A stretch of 64,000 nucleotides of DNA from contig NZ_JAIGQB010000001.1 of the NCBI RefSeq assembly GCF_021083185.1, positions 248,001 through 312,000 on the forward strand, in the 5' to 3' direction. The notes under the pieces were generated by a model. That model worked only from the letters and a program-made list of their open reading frames with translations, ran no database searches and was not told where the DNA came from. Positions 1-8,704 of the stretch are shown here, in pieces. The stretch is from Nocardioides furvisabuli. Lineage in GTDB: Bacteria > Actinomycetota > Actinomycetes > Propionibacteriales > Nocardioidaceae. Every line of letters starts with the position of its first letter. The stretch's first letter is position 1. The position numbers were made by a program, and so were the translations under genes.

Positions 1-1051
1 CGGAGTCGGCGACGTGCACCGTGCCCGGCACGTCGGCAGGTCGTGCGGTCCACGGCACCGGTCCCGACAGCGCCCAGTCCACCTTCACGGTGCCCGGGTC
101 GAGCTCGAAGTGGCGCATCCCGCGCACCACGCGGGCCGGCAGGTCCTCTGCGCGCACCAGGTCACCGAACAACCGCGGGGCGACCACGTCGGCGAGCACG
201 GCCGGGGCGGCGTACCAGCCCCCGTCGGCCGTCACCACGCCGCTCACGCGCCCGCCACGCACGACGACGCGCGTGACGGGCGTGCCGGTCGTCAGGGTGC
301 CGCCGCGACTGACCAGCCGCGCGACGAGGGCGTCGGTGAGCGACTGCGCGCCGCCGCGCGGCACGGGAAAACCGACCGTCTGGCCGAGCATCGTCATCAG
401 CACCCCGAAGACGCCGGAGCCGGGGGACGCGAGCGGGAAGTCGGCGTGGCCGGCGTTGCCGGCGAGCAGCAACGGGGCCGCCGGCCCGGAGAACAGCTCG
501 CGGCCCAGGGACGCGACCGGTGTGGCCAGGCGGCGTACGACGTCGAGGCCGCCGGCACGCGCCAGGGCCGGCAGCAGCCGCGCGCCGGCGCGGACGGGCG
601 GGAACGGCGAGGTGAGGCCGTCGACGAGGGACGGACCGATGCGGTCCCAGGTGGTGCACAGCTCGAGCCACGCCTCACCGTCGCCGGCACGCAGCTCGTC
701 GAGGCCGGCGGCAGTGCGCTCGCGGTCACGGTGCAGCAGCGCCCACTGCGCGTCGCCGTAGGGATGCCCGAGCACGGCCGGGGCGTGGTCCCACACCAGT
801 CCGTGATCCTCGAGCCGCAGCGAGGTCATCGCCCGGGAGGCGCGGGCGAGGGGGTAGAAGGCGCTGAAGGTGTCGTGGACGAAGTCCGGGTGCACCTCGC
901 GGTCGCTGCGGACGGCCCCGCCCGGGGTGTCCTGGGCCTCGAGGACCAGCACGCGCCAGCCGGCGTCGGCGAGCATGTTGGCGGCGACCAGCCCGTTGGG
1001 ACCGGCGCCGACGACGATCGCGTCGTGCGCGGCGGCCGCGGCCGTCCTCAC
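1..1051 (-). CDS. NAD(P)/FAD-dependent oxidoreductase, CrtI-like (3' end outside window)
   Basis: The frame is open from a GTG at 1051 to the window edge, so the C-terminus is missing. The N-terminus shows the FAD Rossmann fingerprint VVGAGPNGLVAAN followed by an acidic ribose-binding residue and a Gly pair (LEAQDTPGGAVRSD). This layout is typical of phytoene-desaturase-like and amine-oxidase-type flavoproteins. The start codon overlaps the TGA of the SRPBCC gene in a GTGA arrangement, so the two are probably translationally coupled. The substrate cannot be told: no carotenoid genes are visible on this side. Family is well supported, reaction is not. Confidence 0.85.
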   Translation of the reverse strand, partial: MRTAAAAAHDAIVVGAGPNGLVAANMLADAGWRVLVLEAQDTPGGAVRSDREVHPDFVHDTFSAFYPLARASRAMTSLRLEDHGLVWDHAPAVLGHPYGDAQWALLHRDRERTAAGLDELRAGDGEAWLELCTTWDRIGPSLVDGLTSPFPPVRAGARLLPALARAGGLDVVRRLATPVASLGRELFSGPAAPLLLAGNAGHADFPLASPGSGVFGVLMTMLGQTVGFPVPRGGAQSLTDALVARLVSRGGTLTTGTPVTRVVVRGGRVSGVVTADGGWYAAPAVLADVVAPRLFGDLVRAEDLPARVVRGMRHFELDPGTVKVDWALSGPVPWTARPADVPGTVHVADS

Positions 1052-1485
1052 CGGGCCCGGCCCTCCGCCACGAACGCGAGGCGGCGCAGGGTCTCGGTGT
1101 TGCGCAGGTGGAGCTGGACGTCCTGGACGGGCTTGGGCACGAGGGCGCCGGGGCCGGCGGTCGCGTTCTCCACGATCGTCACGACCGTGGAGTCGGCGGT
1201 GGGGCGCAGCAAGATCTCGACGCGTGCCTCTCCCGCGGGCCAGCCGCGCGCCCTGAGGACGATGCGCCGCTCCTCCTCGACCTCGAGGACCTCGGTCGTG
1301 TCGTCGATCAGCAGTGGCCACGTGCCGACGCTGTGGTGCAGGCGCGACCCGACCGCGGGCCACGTGTCGTCGACCTCGCGCATCCGTGACGCGCCCACGA
1401 CGAACAAGGGGTAGAGCCAGCCGTCGGCGAGGACCGACCAGACCTGCTCGGGGGTCGCGGACATGGGGCGGCTCGTGGTGCTCAT
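1048..1485 (-). CDS. SRPBCC family protein (polyketide cyclase/START-like)
   Basis: This is a 145-residue protein with the helix-grip pattern of SRPBCC proteins: an early SATPEQVWSVLADG segment, then alternating strands, and a long C-terminal helix (VQDVQLHLRNTETLRRLAF). The family binds hydrophobic ligands in a deep pocket; many members are of unknown function. The ATG at 1485 is chosen because homologous sequence begins there. The 3' end overlaps the flavoprotein start by 4 bp, so the two products may act on the same lipid-like or aromatic compound; that link is inference. Confidence 0.82.
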   Translation of the reverse strand: MSTTSRPMSATPEQVWSVLADGWLYPLFVVGASRMREVDDTWPAVGSRLHHSVGTWPLLIDDTTEVLEVEEERRIVLRARGWPAGEARVEILLRPTADSTVVTIVENATAGPGALVPKPVQDVQLHLRNTETLRRLAFVAEGRAR

Positions 1486-1543
1486 GCGAGGTTCTCCGGC
1501 ATGTGGTCGACGTACCCCCACCTCCGCGGCTCCATGCGCGGTG

Positions 1544-1564
1544 CACCCATCCCCAGGGTGGGTG
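1544..1564 (-). terminator. Weak hairpin after the GAF-ANTAR gene
   Basis: A perfect 6-bp inverted repeat (CACCCA / TGGGTG) with a 9-nt loop lies 26 nt past the stop of the GAF-ANTAR gene and before the SRPBCC gene. There is no T-tract. It could end or attenuate the regulator transcript. Confidence 0.3.
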
Positions 1565-1589
1565 TCGCGCCGACGAGGGACGCGACCGT

Positions 1590-2300
1590 TCAGGCGGGCA
1601 GGGCCCCGTGCTCGAGGACGTGCTCGGCGACGACCCCGATCTTGGTGCGGCTGGTGCGGGCCGCGGTGCGCAGCGCGTTGAAGGCGGCGACCGGGTCGGT
1701 CGACTCCTTGGCCATGAGGAAGCCGACGGCCCGCTCGATGACGACGCGGTAGTCGAGGGCGTACTGGAGCTGTCGCGCGAGCTCGCCCGCGGTGTGCGCC
1801 TGCACAGCGGCCATGAGCGTGGTGGCGATGACCTCCGCGTAGCGCGCGAGCGCCGTCACCTCGCTCTCGTCCCACTCGTGGGCGTGCTCGCGGTAGACGT
1901 CGAGGGTTCCGACCGGCACGCCGCCGACACGCACCGGCGTGCCGAGCACGGCGCGCACGGGCTGCGCGGCCATGGCGCGGGCCAGGGCGGGCCAGCGCTC
2001 CGGCTCGGCAGTCACGTCGTGCGTGGTGACCACACGCGCCTCGACGAAGGCCTCCGTGCACGGGCCCTCACCCGCCGCGGCCTCGGTCGTCTCCAGGAGC
2101 CGACCCGGGCCCTCGGTGGACGCGACGTAGCGGAGCATGTCCTGCTCGTCGGCGACCAGCAGGCCCGCGCCCCGGACGTCGAAGAGGTCGACGCAGGCGT
2201 CGAGCACGGCCTCCAGGGCGGAGACGACGCTGCCGTTGTCCTCGCGCGACAGGGTCAGCCGGCGCAGGCTCTCGGCCAGCGCCGCTGCATCGATGCTCAT
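1590..2300 (-). CDS. GAF and ANTAR domain transcription antitermination regulator
   Basis: A 236-residue protein with a GAF domain over about residues 20-165 (DACVDLFDVRGAGLLVADEQ, GTPVRVGGVPVGTLDVYRE) and an ANTAR domain over about 175-232 (YRVVIERAVGFLMAKES, FNALRTAARTSRTKI). ANTAR domains bind paired RNA hairpins and prevent termination; the GAF domain usually senses a ligand or redox state. The ATG at 2300 overlaps the TGA of the upstream ANTAR gene (ATGA). No response-regulator receiver domain is present, and the signal and RNA target are unknown. Confidence 0.88.
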   Translation of the reverse strand: MSIDAAALAESLRRLTLSREDNGSVVSALEAVLDACVDLFDVRGAGLLVADEQDMLRYVASTEGPGRLLETTEAAAGEGPCTEAFVEARVVTTHDVTAEPERWPALARAMAAQPVRAVLGTPVRVGGVPVGTLDVYREHAHEWDESEVTALARYAEVIATTLMAAVQAHTAGELARQLQYALDYRVVIERAVGFLMAKESTDPVAAFNALRTAARTSRTKIGVVAEHVLEHGALPA

Positions 2301-2644
2301 GGAGCGAGATCTTCCCCCGTCCACGGACCCGTTGGCCAGCCGGAGGCGGGCAGATGGTCCACGAAGGTCTCGAGCACTGCGGCGTCGTCGGCGCCCGCGG
2401 TGCCGTCGTGGGTGGCCACGAGCACGCGCGCGACGGTGCGGACCTTGGTGTTGCTGTCCTGCGAGACGCGCTGCATGGTGCGCCAGGCCTGCTCGGTGCT
2501 GCACCCGTACCGGGCCGAGACGAGACCGACGGCCATGCCGATGTCGCGCTGCGACCGCACCGCCTCGTGGAGCTGCGCGACCTCGTCACGCAGGGCGGCC
2601 ACGGGCTCGGTGGAGCCGTCGGAGGGCAGGGATGTCCCAGACAT
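2297..2644 (-). CDS. Stand-alone ANTAR domain protein
   Basis: A 115-residue protein that is little more than an ANTAR domain (VRSQRDIGMAVGLVSARYG, EQAWRTMQRVSQDSNTKVR), preceded by a short helix suited to coiled-coil pairing. The start at 2644 is favoured over an upstream in-frame codon because AGAGGTGA lies about 5 nt before it. It overlaps the GAF-ANTAR gene by 4 bp. ANTAR proteins act as dimers, so co-translation could allow heterodimers; that is inference. The C-terminal 35 residues have no recognisable domain. Confidence 0.82.
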   Translation of the reverse strand: MSGTSLPSDGSTEPVAALRDEVAQLHEAVRSQRDIGMAVGLVSARYGCSTEQAWRTMQRVSQDSNTKVRTVARVLVATHDGTAGADDAAVLETFVDHLPASGWPTGPWTGEDLAP

Positions 2645-2820
2645 GAGGTCACCTCTCAATGACGTCAGTCCGCGGACACAGGGCGGAGCACGATCGAGCC
2701 CGACCATGCTACAGGGTGGGGCCGACCGCCCGACTGGGCAGGTGAGAGCAGGTGGTCTAGTCTGGCGAACGGCTCGAGCACACGGGTCGTTGAACTCCTC
2801 CTCCCTGGGGGTGGTGGCCG

Positions 2821-3792
2821 GTGCCGCACTCGATCTCCAAGCGCGTTCCGTCCGGGACCTATGACTTCGAAGGCGTCGGCGACGACGCCCGCGCGTGGCT
2901 CGACCGGGCCTACGGCACCTCCCTGCGGCTGTCGGGCCGCGTCGGGACGGTGCGCCACAGCCGCGTCGACCACGGCACCGTCGCGTTCGACCACCTGCTG
3001 ATCGACTCGGCCTTCACCGTCGACTCCGACCCCATGCCGGCCCTCGTGGTCGTCGACCTCATCGGCGGCGACTCGCAGTACTCCCGCGAGGAGGTCACCA
3101 GCCGCAACCGCGACGGCGACTCCGTGCTCGTCGCCGGGTGGGACATGCCGTTCACCAACACGAGCCACGGCTTCGAGGTGCGCACGACCACGCTCACCAC
3201 CGAGGCCGTGACCGCCGCCGTGGAGGAGCTCGTCCCCGACTGCTCGTGGCAGCAGATCAGCTTCAGCTCCTACGTCCCGCGTACGCCGTCCGCCGGGGCG
3301 CGCTGGCGCGCCACCGTCGACCAGCTGAGCCACCGCACCCCGACCACAGCCGCCGAGAAGGCCGAGGTCGGTCGCCTGCTGGCCCAGACCCTGCTCCAGA
3401 CCTTCCCCAACAACGTGATGGCCCGGGCCTCCCGCCTCGACCGCGGGTCGGGCAGCCGCGACGCCACCCCGTCGCTGGTGCGCAACGCGATGCACCTCAT
3501 CGAGGTCCGCGCCTACGAGGACCTGAAGCTCGACGACCTGGCGAGCGCGTGCGGGGTCTCCCCGCGCGCCCTGCAGTACGCCTTCCGCCGCCACCTCGAC
3601 TGCACGCCGATGGACTACCTCCGCCGGGTCCGGCTCGACCTCGTCCGGCGATCCCTGCGCGAGGGCTCCGTCCCGAGCGTGACCGACGCGGCGGCTCGGC
3701 TCGGCTTCTTCAACCCCGGTCGCTTCGCCTCGAGCTATCGCGCGGTCTTCGACGAGAACCCGCGCGACACCCTGCAACGCGCAACGTCCTGA
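2821..3792 (+). CDS. AraC family transcriptional regulator
   Basis: A 323-residue protein with GTG start. The last 100 residues hold the two AraC helix-turn-helix motifs (LKLDDLASACGVSPRALQYA and VTDAAARLGFFNPGRFASSY), ending in the typical ENPRDTL tail. Residues 1-200 resemble the AraC N-terminal sensing domain found in actinobacterial regulators of aromatic or alcohol catabolism, but the ligand is unknown. It is monocistronic and divergent from the ANTAR pair. No obvious operator repeat was found in the 176-bp intergenic space. Confidence 0.88.
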   Translation: MPHSISKRVPSGTYDFEGVGDDARAWLDRAYGTSLRLSGRVGTVRHSRVDHGTVAFDHLLIDSAFTVDSDPMPALVVVDLIGGDSQYSREEVTSRNRDGDSVLVAGWDMPFTNTSHGFEVRTTTLTTEAVTAAVEELVPDCSWQQISFSSYVPRTPSAGARWRATVDQLSHRTPTTAAEKAEVGRLLAQTLLQTFPNNVMARASRLDRGSGSRDATPSLVRNAMHLIEVRAYEDLKLDDLASACGVSPRALQYAFRRHLDCTPMDYLRRVRLDLVRRSLREGSVPSVTDAAARLGFFNPGRFASSYRAVFDENPRDTLQRATS

Positions 3793-3915
3793 CCCGACGT
3801 CCTGGCCCGAACGGTTCGTTATTCGGCTGTCGTGCCGCCGGCGTCGGTGTCAGGCTCGTGACAGATGACTTGCTGGAGACCACGGCAAGATCTTCGACTA
3901 CCGAGAGGAACTCTC

Positions 3916-4671
3916 GTGGTCCCCGTGTCGAATGCCCCGCTGCACCTCGCCCATCCCTCCTCTGCCCGCGAGCCCGTCCCGTCGGACCGGCGCACCCCGG
4001 AGGAGCTCATCGCCCAGCACATCCCGCTGGCACGCTCGATGGCCGCCCGCTACCGCAACCGTGGCATCGACCTCGACGACCTCGAGCAGGTCGCCCTTCT
4101 CGGGCTGACCAAGGCCGCCCGCCGCTTCGACGGCGACGCCGGTCACGACTTCCTGTCCTATGCCGTGCCCACCGTTCGCGGTGAGCTGCGCCGCCACTTC
4201 CGCGACGCCGGCTGGACCGTCCGCCCGCCCCGGCGCATCCAGGAGCTCCAGGCGAGGATCGCCGCTGCCCAGGAAGAGCTCGGCGGCAGGCTCGGTCGCT
4301 CACCGCGCCCCACCGAGATCGCCGCCCACCTCGGCGCCGGCCTCGACGACGTGGTCGAGGCACTCGGCGCCGACGGTTGCTTCACGCCGACCTCGCTCGA
4401 CGTCCCCGTCGGTGAGGGCGGCTCGCCGCTCGGCGAGCTGATGGGTCGCGAGGACCGGGACATCGCCCAGGCCGAGGCGCGCATCGTGCTCGCTCCGGTC
4501 GTACGCCTCCTGTCCCCCCGCGACCGGCGGATCGTGCACCTGCGATTCTTCGACGAGCGGACGCAGCAGGAGATCGCCGACGCGGTCGGGCTCACGCAGG
4601 CGCAGGTGTCGCGGGTGCTCACCCGGATCCTCAAGGACCTGCGTGCCGAGCTCGCGGAGTCGGCCGCCTGA
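3916..4671 (+). CDS. RNA polymerase sigma factor, SigB/SigF type
   Basis: A 251-residue group 3 sigma factor with region 2 (DLDDLEQVALLGLTKAARRF and the DNA-melting segment FLSYAVPTVRGELRRHFRD), region 3 (LGRSPRPTEIAAHLG) and region 4 HTH (TQQEIADAVGLTQAQVSRVL). The GTG at 3916 is chosen because GAGAGGA stands 7 nt upstream; a GTG at 3925 is possible. Sigma factors of this type control stress or developmental regulons and usually have an anti-sigma kinase nearby. None is seen here, so its control is unclear. Confidence 0.9.
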   Translation: MVPVSNAPLHLAHPSSAREPVPSDRRTPEELIAQHIPLARSMAARYRNRGIDLDDLEQVALLGLTKAARRFDGDAGHDFLSYAVPTVRGELRRHFRDAGWTVRPPRRIQELQARIAAAQEELGGRLGRSPRPTEIAAHLGAGLDDVVEALGADGCFTPTSLDVPVGEGGSPLGELMGREDRDIAQAEARIVLAPVVRLLSPRDRRIVHLRFFDERTQQEIADAVGLTQAQVSRVLTRILKDLRAELAESAA

Positions 4672-4680
4672 CCCACGACC

Positions 4681-5253
4681 TCAGTGCTGCTCGTCCGGCA
4701 CCCCGACGTCGAAGACGTCGAGGAGCTGGGCGAGGGTGCGGTAGTAGCCGACCAGCACCACGAGCTCGGTGATCGTCGTCGTGCCGATCGCGGTGTGCAA
4801 CCGCGCGTAGACCTCGTCGTCGACGTGTGAGGTGTCCTGGAGCAGGCGCCGGCAGAAGTCGTACGCCGTCTGCTCGATGGCGTCGTCGGAGGTGAAGCGT
4901 CCCTCGGCCAGGGCCGCCAGCTCCGTGTCGTGGAGTCCGGCGGCCCGGCCGATGCGTGCGTGCGCCCACTGCTCGAAGGCGCTGTCGGTGGCCGCGGCGA
5001 CCGCCAGGATCGCGATCTCCCGCACCCGGTCGGACAGGCCCGTCGCGTAGCGCACCGCGCTGCCGAGCTCTTGCAGCGGGGCGCCGAGGGCCGGCTCGTG
5101 GAGCATCACCTGGAACGGCCCGGTGAGGGCGCCGTCGGGCGTCGTCAGGGGGAAGTGCTGGGTCCCGCTGCCGCGCGGGCCGCCGATGATCCGCGCACGC
5201 AGCGCGCGCTGGGCGTCGGTCAGGTCGGCAGGGTCGAGGTCGGGCAGGCGCAT
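4681..5253 (-). CDS. Carboxymuconolactone decarboxylase family protein
   Basis: A 190-residue all-helical protein of the CMD/AhpD superfamily. The core (LSDRVREIAILAVAAATDS, FEQWAHARIGRAAGL) keeps the Glu and His positions but lacks the CxxC pair of AhpD peroxidases, so a thiol peroxidase role is unlikely. True gamma-carboxymuconolactone decarboxylase activity is not implied. The start at 5253 fits the family length; an upstream ATG would add about 12 residues. It converges on the sigma gene and diverges from a hypothetical gene 45 bp away. Confidence 0.82.
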   Translation of the reverse strand: MRLPDLDPADLTDAQRALRARIIGGPRGSGTQHFPLTTPDGALTGPFQVMLHEPALGAPLQELGSAVRYATGLSDRVREIAILAVAAATDSAFEQWAHARIGRAAGLHDTELAALAEGRFTSDDAIEQTAYDFCRRLLQDTSHVDDEVYARLHTAIGTTTITELVVLVGYYRTLAQLLDVFDVGVPDEQH

Positions 5254-5298
5254 GGGACACAGGATGCCCGCAGTGGCAGGGTCCGGCATGCTGGACGC

Positions 5299-5694
5299 AT
5301 GCGTTTCACCGAGCACGAGCTGACCGTCGCCGTGACCGCGGCCGCCAAGGTCGTCGCCGGCGCCAAGGGGCGACGCCGCGCCAGGGGCGGGGAGGCGTGG
5401 GAGTCGATGAGCAAGATCGAGCGCTACCACCTGCTCGAGGCCGTCGGCAGCCAGGTGCTTCCGGTGCTGCTCGCCCTGCCCGACGTCGAGGTCCCGGCCG
5501 GCACCCGGCCCACCTTCACCGACGCCCAGATCGCCACCGCCGTGGAGGAGACCCTGGGCGAGAGCGGCGTGGGTCGGATCCGCCAGAAGGTGGCGGTCGC
5601 CGCGCGCCTCACCCTCGTGCGCACGGCCCTCGCCCAGCTGCCGGTGCGGCAGGACCCGGACGCGCTCGTCGTGCCGGACACCCTGCCCGACTGA
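5299..5694 (+). CDS. Hypothetical protein, 131 aa
   Basis: I do not recognise this gene. It encodes a soluble, helix-rich 131-residue protein with a basic stretch near residues 23-30 and a second half resembling a small helical bundle (TFTDAQIATAVEETLGESGV). No signal peptide, membrane segment or metal motif is seen. Codon use matches neighbouring real genes, and third-position GC is high throughout, which supports coding. It diverges from the CMD-like gene. Confidence 0.65.
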   Translation: MRFTEHELTVAVTAAAKVVAGAKGRRRARGGEAWESMSKIERYHLLEAVGSQVLPVLLALPDVEVPAGTRPTFTDAQIATAVEETLGESGVGRIRQKVAVAARLTLVRTALAQLPVRQDPDALVVPDTLPD

Positions 5695-5758
5695 CGGCCC
5701 GGCCAGCCCTGCCGAACCTGAGGAGCGCGCTCAGGTTCGGTGCGTACCGTCGAGCGCG

Positions 5759-6523
5759 ATGACTCACACGATGCGCACCCACCGAACCCGTACGTCCCTC
5801 GGCGCCCTCGCGGTCGCCGCGGTGCTGACCCTCTCGGCCTGCGGAGGTGGCGACGGCTCCTCCGCCGACGCCGACAAGGACGCCCCGGCCGCCACGTCGA
5901 GCGACTCGGAGCAGTCCGAGGCCGGTGCCGGCATCCCCGACGTCGTCGCGGAGGTCAACGGCGAGGAGGTCACCAAGGACGAGTTCGTCCCGATCTACGA
6001 GGCGCAGCTCGAGCAGGCCACGGCGCAGTCGCAGACGACCGGCGAGGCCCCCGACGAGGAGGCGCTCAAGCGGGCGACCCTCGACGACCTGGTCGACACC
6101 GAGCTGCTCGCGCAGGAGGCCGAGGCCCGCGGGATCGAGGTCACCGACGAGGACGTCGACGCCGAGCTCGCCTCGCTCGCCGAGCAGAACGGGATGGAGA
6201 GCGGCGAGGAGCTGCTCGCCGCCATCGCGCAGCAGGGCATGGACGAGGAGACCGCGCGCGCCCAGGTCGAGACCCAGGTCCTGGTCGAGCAGCTCGTCGA
6301 GGACGAGAGCGGGCCGTTCGAGCCCACCGAGAAGGAGCTCCGCGCGATCTACGACGCCGCGAAGCAGCAGGCGCAGTCGGGCCAGGGCGGCCAGCAGATC
6401 CCGCCGTTCGCCCAGGTGCGCAGCCAGCTCGTCGAGCAGGCCAGGGCCCAGGAGACCGGCTCGGTCGCCGGGGCGCTCGTGGCGGACCTGCGCGAGGCCG
6501 CGGAGATCACCGTCAACCTCTGA
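5759..6523 (+). CDS. SurA N-terminal domain lipoprotein
   Basis: A 254-residue exported lipoprotein: basic N-terminus, hydrophobic segment and lipobox LSAC with the lipidated Cys at 28, followed by a Gly/Ser/Asp-rich linker. Residues 60-210 match the SurA N-terminal chaperone fold (VVAEVNGEEVTKDEFVPIYE, DLVDTELLAQEAEARGIEVT). No parvulin rotamase domain follows, so any foldase role would be chaperone-like rather than prolyl isomerase. ATGs at 5759 and 5771 are both possible; the first is used. Confidence 0.85.
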   Translation: MTHTMRTHRTRTSLGALAVAAVLTLSACGGGDGSSADADKDAPAATSSDSEQSEAGAGIPDVVAEVNGEEVTKDEFVPIYEAQLEQATAQSQTTGEAPDEEALKRATLDDLVDTELLAQEAEARGIEVTDEDVDAELASLAEQNGMESGEELLAAIAQQGMDEETARAQVETQVLVEQLVEDESGPFEPTEKELRAIYDAAKQQAQSGQGGQQIPPFAQVRSQLVEQARAQETGSVAGALVADLREAAEITVNL

Positions 6524-6674
6524 CCCCGACGCGCCGAGGTCGTGGACCCGGTGGTCCGGGGCTGCGGCGATGCTGCCGGGTGGGTGCGGGAGGCACTATT
6601 GTTGCTCCCGTGTGTCCGTCCTGTGTGCGTGCGTGCCCCGTCGGCACGTGCCTGTCGCCCCGTGTGAGCCGACG

Positions 6675-8690
6675 GTGACGACCCGCCCCGCCCTGCGGGT
6701 GCGGTGGGTGATGGCCTTCGCCGGGACGTACACCGTGCTGGCCGTCCTGGCACGGCTCACCGTGGTCGAGGGCCAGGCGGTGAGCCTGATCTGGCCCGGG
6801 GCCGGGGTGGCGGTCATCTGGCTGCTCGCGGAGAGTCCGCGCCGCCAGCGCTTCGTGCTCGTGCCCCTGCTGCTGCTGCACGCGGCGGTCGTCTGGGCGA
6901 CCGGAGCCCCGCCGGTGGTGGTGCTGCTGGGATCTGTGTCGGTGACGGTGCAGACCTGGCTGACGGTGGTGCTGCTGCGGCGCTGGTGCCCCTCCCTCCT
7001 CGGCGCGGGAGGGACCGAGAGCTTCCGTTCGCCCCGCACGCTCTCCCACGTGTTCGCGGCCGGCGCCCTCGGCAGCCTCGTCGGCGCCCTCCTCGGCGCG
7101 CTCGGGGTGTGGCTGTCCGGCACCGGGTGGGACGTCTGGGTCGCGCCCGCCTGGTTCGCGAGGCACGTCACCGGCATCCTCGTCGTGGGCTGCATCGGCC
7201 ACCTCGCCTGGGAGTGGCGGACGCAGCCCGTCCCGCCGCGTGCCCGTGGCGGGAACCGCGTCGAGCTGGTCGTCCTGTGGGGCGTGTCCGTGGTGGCCGT
7301 CGCGGCGATCTACTCCCAGCCGCTCCCCATCGCGTTCCTCCTGGTGCCGCTGGCCGTCTGGTCCGCCGCCCGCTTCCGGACCTTCCTCGCCGCCCTGCAC
7401 GCACTCGCGCTCGGTGTCGCCGCTGTGGTGCTGCCGGTGGTCGGACGCGGACCGACCTCCGGCATCGAGAGCCCGGTGCAGCAGGTCGTCGTCGCCCACG
7501 TCTTCCTGGTCGCCGTGGTGCTCACCGCCCTGGCCGTGGGCACGCTCGGAGACCGCATCGACGAGCTCGTCGTGCGGATGGGCCAGGCCCGTGCCCGAGC
7601 GGCCGAGCAGGCCGAGCTGCTCGCCGAGATGACCGAGAGCATGGACGAGGGCCTCGTCGTGCTCGCCCGCGACGGGTCGATCGAGCGCAGCAACGGCGCC
7701 AGCCGCCGCCTCGCCCAGCGCGTACGCCCCGGGGCACCCGACGACGTCGCGCTGGTCGCGCTGGTGGACCTCGTCATGGACCCGGCGCCGCGCCACACCG
7801 GCGCCTCCCACGCCGAGCTCGGTGTCGGCGACGTGCAGGTGCCGCTCGACTCCGGCGACGAGCTGGTGCTCGCCGTGAACCGCACCTCCCTCTCCGGGGA
7901 GGGTGGCGGCCGCTCCGGCACGCTGCTCGTCCTGCGCGAGGTGACCGAGCACCGGCGCGGCCTGCGCCCGCTGGTGGGCTTCGCCTCGACCGCCGCGCAC
8001 GACCTGCGCGGACCGCTCACCGCGATCCGCTCCTGGCTCGACCTGGCGCTGATGGACCTCGACCCCGCCGGCGACACGGCGACCTCGATCGATCGCGCCC
8101 AGAGCGCGGCGAACCAGATGGCCGGCCTCATCGACGACCTCCTCGCCCACGCCGTGGCACAGGCCGGCGACCTGGCCGCCTCCGACATCGCCCTGTGCGG
8201 GCCGGGCGGCGCGCTGACCCAGGCAGCCGCGCTCCTCGGACCCGACGACGTCCTCGAGGTGCCCGACGGGCTGCCTGGCGTGCACGCCGACGAGGTCGCC
8301 CTGCGCCAGCTCTTCGCCAACCTCGTCGGCAACTCCGTCAAGTACGCCCGCCCCGGGGTGCCGGCGGTCGTGCGGGTCCGGGCCGAGCGCCACGGCGCCC
8401 GCGTGGTCGTGGAGGTCGAGGACAACGGTGTCGGCGTCGACGAGCGCGAGCGCGTCCTCATCTTCCAGCGCTTCCACCGCAGCGACAGCGTGCGCGCAGG
8501 ATTCCGCGGCAGCGGGATGGGACTGTCGATCTGCCAGACCATCGTGCACCGCCACGGCGGCACCATCGAGTGCCTCGGCGCCGACCCGGGCCCGGGGTCG
8601 GTCTTCCGCTTCGACCTGCCCGCGGCCACCTCGTCGGCCGCACCCGGGCCCCCGGTGTCGCCCGCGCGCGACGTCCTCAGCAGCGCCTGA
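6675..8690 (+). CDS. MASE1-type sensor histidine kinase
   Basis: About 671 residues. The first 290 form 8-9 hydrophobic segments like a MASE1 sensory domain. A short helix and PAS-like region follow, then the HisKA box with His442 (AAHDLRGPLTAIRSW) and the ATPase boxes N (LFANLVGNSVKYA), G1 (VEDNGVGVD) and G2 (RGSGMGLSI). It should phosphorylate a response regulator after sensing a membrane-related cue. No response regulator is adjacent. The start is uncertain: GTG 6675 is used, with other in-frame GTG codons upstream and an ATG at 6711. Confidence 0.88.
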   Translation: MTTRPALRVRWVMAFAGTYTVLAVLARLTVVEGQAVSLIWPGAGVAVIWLLAESPRRQRFVLVPLLLLHAAVVWATGAPPVVVLLGSVSVTVQTWLTVVLLRRWCPSLLGAGGTESFRSPRTLSHVFAAGALGSLVGALLGALGVWLSGTGWDVWVAPAWFARHVTGILVVGCIGHLAWEWRTQPVPPRARGGNRVELVVLWGVSVVAVAAIYSQPLPIAFLLVPLAVWSAARFRTFLAALHALALGVAAVVLPVVGRGPTSGIESPVQQVVVAHVFLVAVVLTALAVGTLGDRIDELVVRMGQARARAAEQAELLAEMTESMDEGLVVLARDGSIERSNGASRRLAQRVRPGAPDDVALVALVDLVMDPAPRHTGASHAELGVGDVQVPLDSGDELVLAVNRTSLSGEGGGRSGTLLVLREVTEHRRGLRPLVGFASTAAHDLRGPLTAIRSWLDLALMDLDPAGDTATSIDRAQSAANQMAGLIDDLLAHAVAQAGDLAASDIALCGPGGALTQAAALLGPDDVLEVPDGLPGVHADEVALRQLFANLVGNSVKYARPGVPAVVRVRAERHGARVVVEVEDNGVGVDERERVLIFQRFHRSDSVRAGFRGSGMGLSICQTIVHRHGGTIECLGADPGPGSVFRFDLPAATSSAAPGPPVSPARDVLSSA

Positions 8691-8704
8691 GCGCCCCTGC
8701 TCAG
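8687..8704. terminator. Shared hairpin over two convergent stop codons
   Basis: A perfect inverted repeat CTGAGC / GCTCAG with a 6-nt loop contains the TGA of the histidine kinase gene on one arm and the TGA of icmF on the other. Its position between convergent genes suits a small bidirectional terminator; no T-tract is present. Confidence 0.45.

Noticed and set aside
4681..5253. AhpD alkylhydroperoxidase
   Set aside because: The CxxC redox pair is absent.
6513..8555. A 680-residue open frame antisense to the histidine kinase
   Set aside because: Shadow of a real kinase gene; Glu/His/Gly/Arg-rich repeat composition and no recognisable domain.
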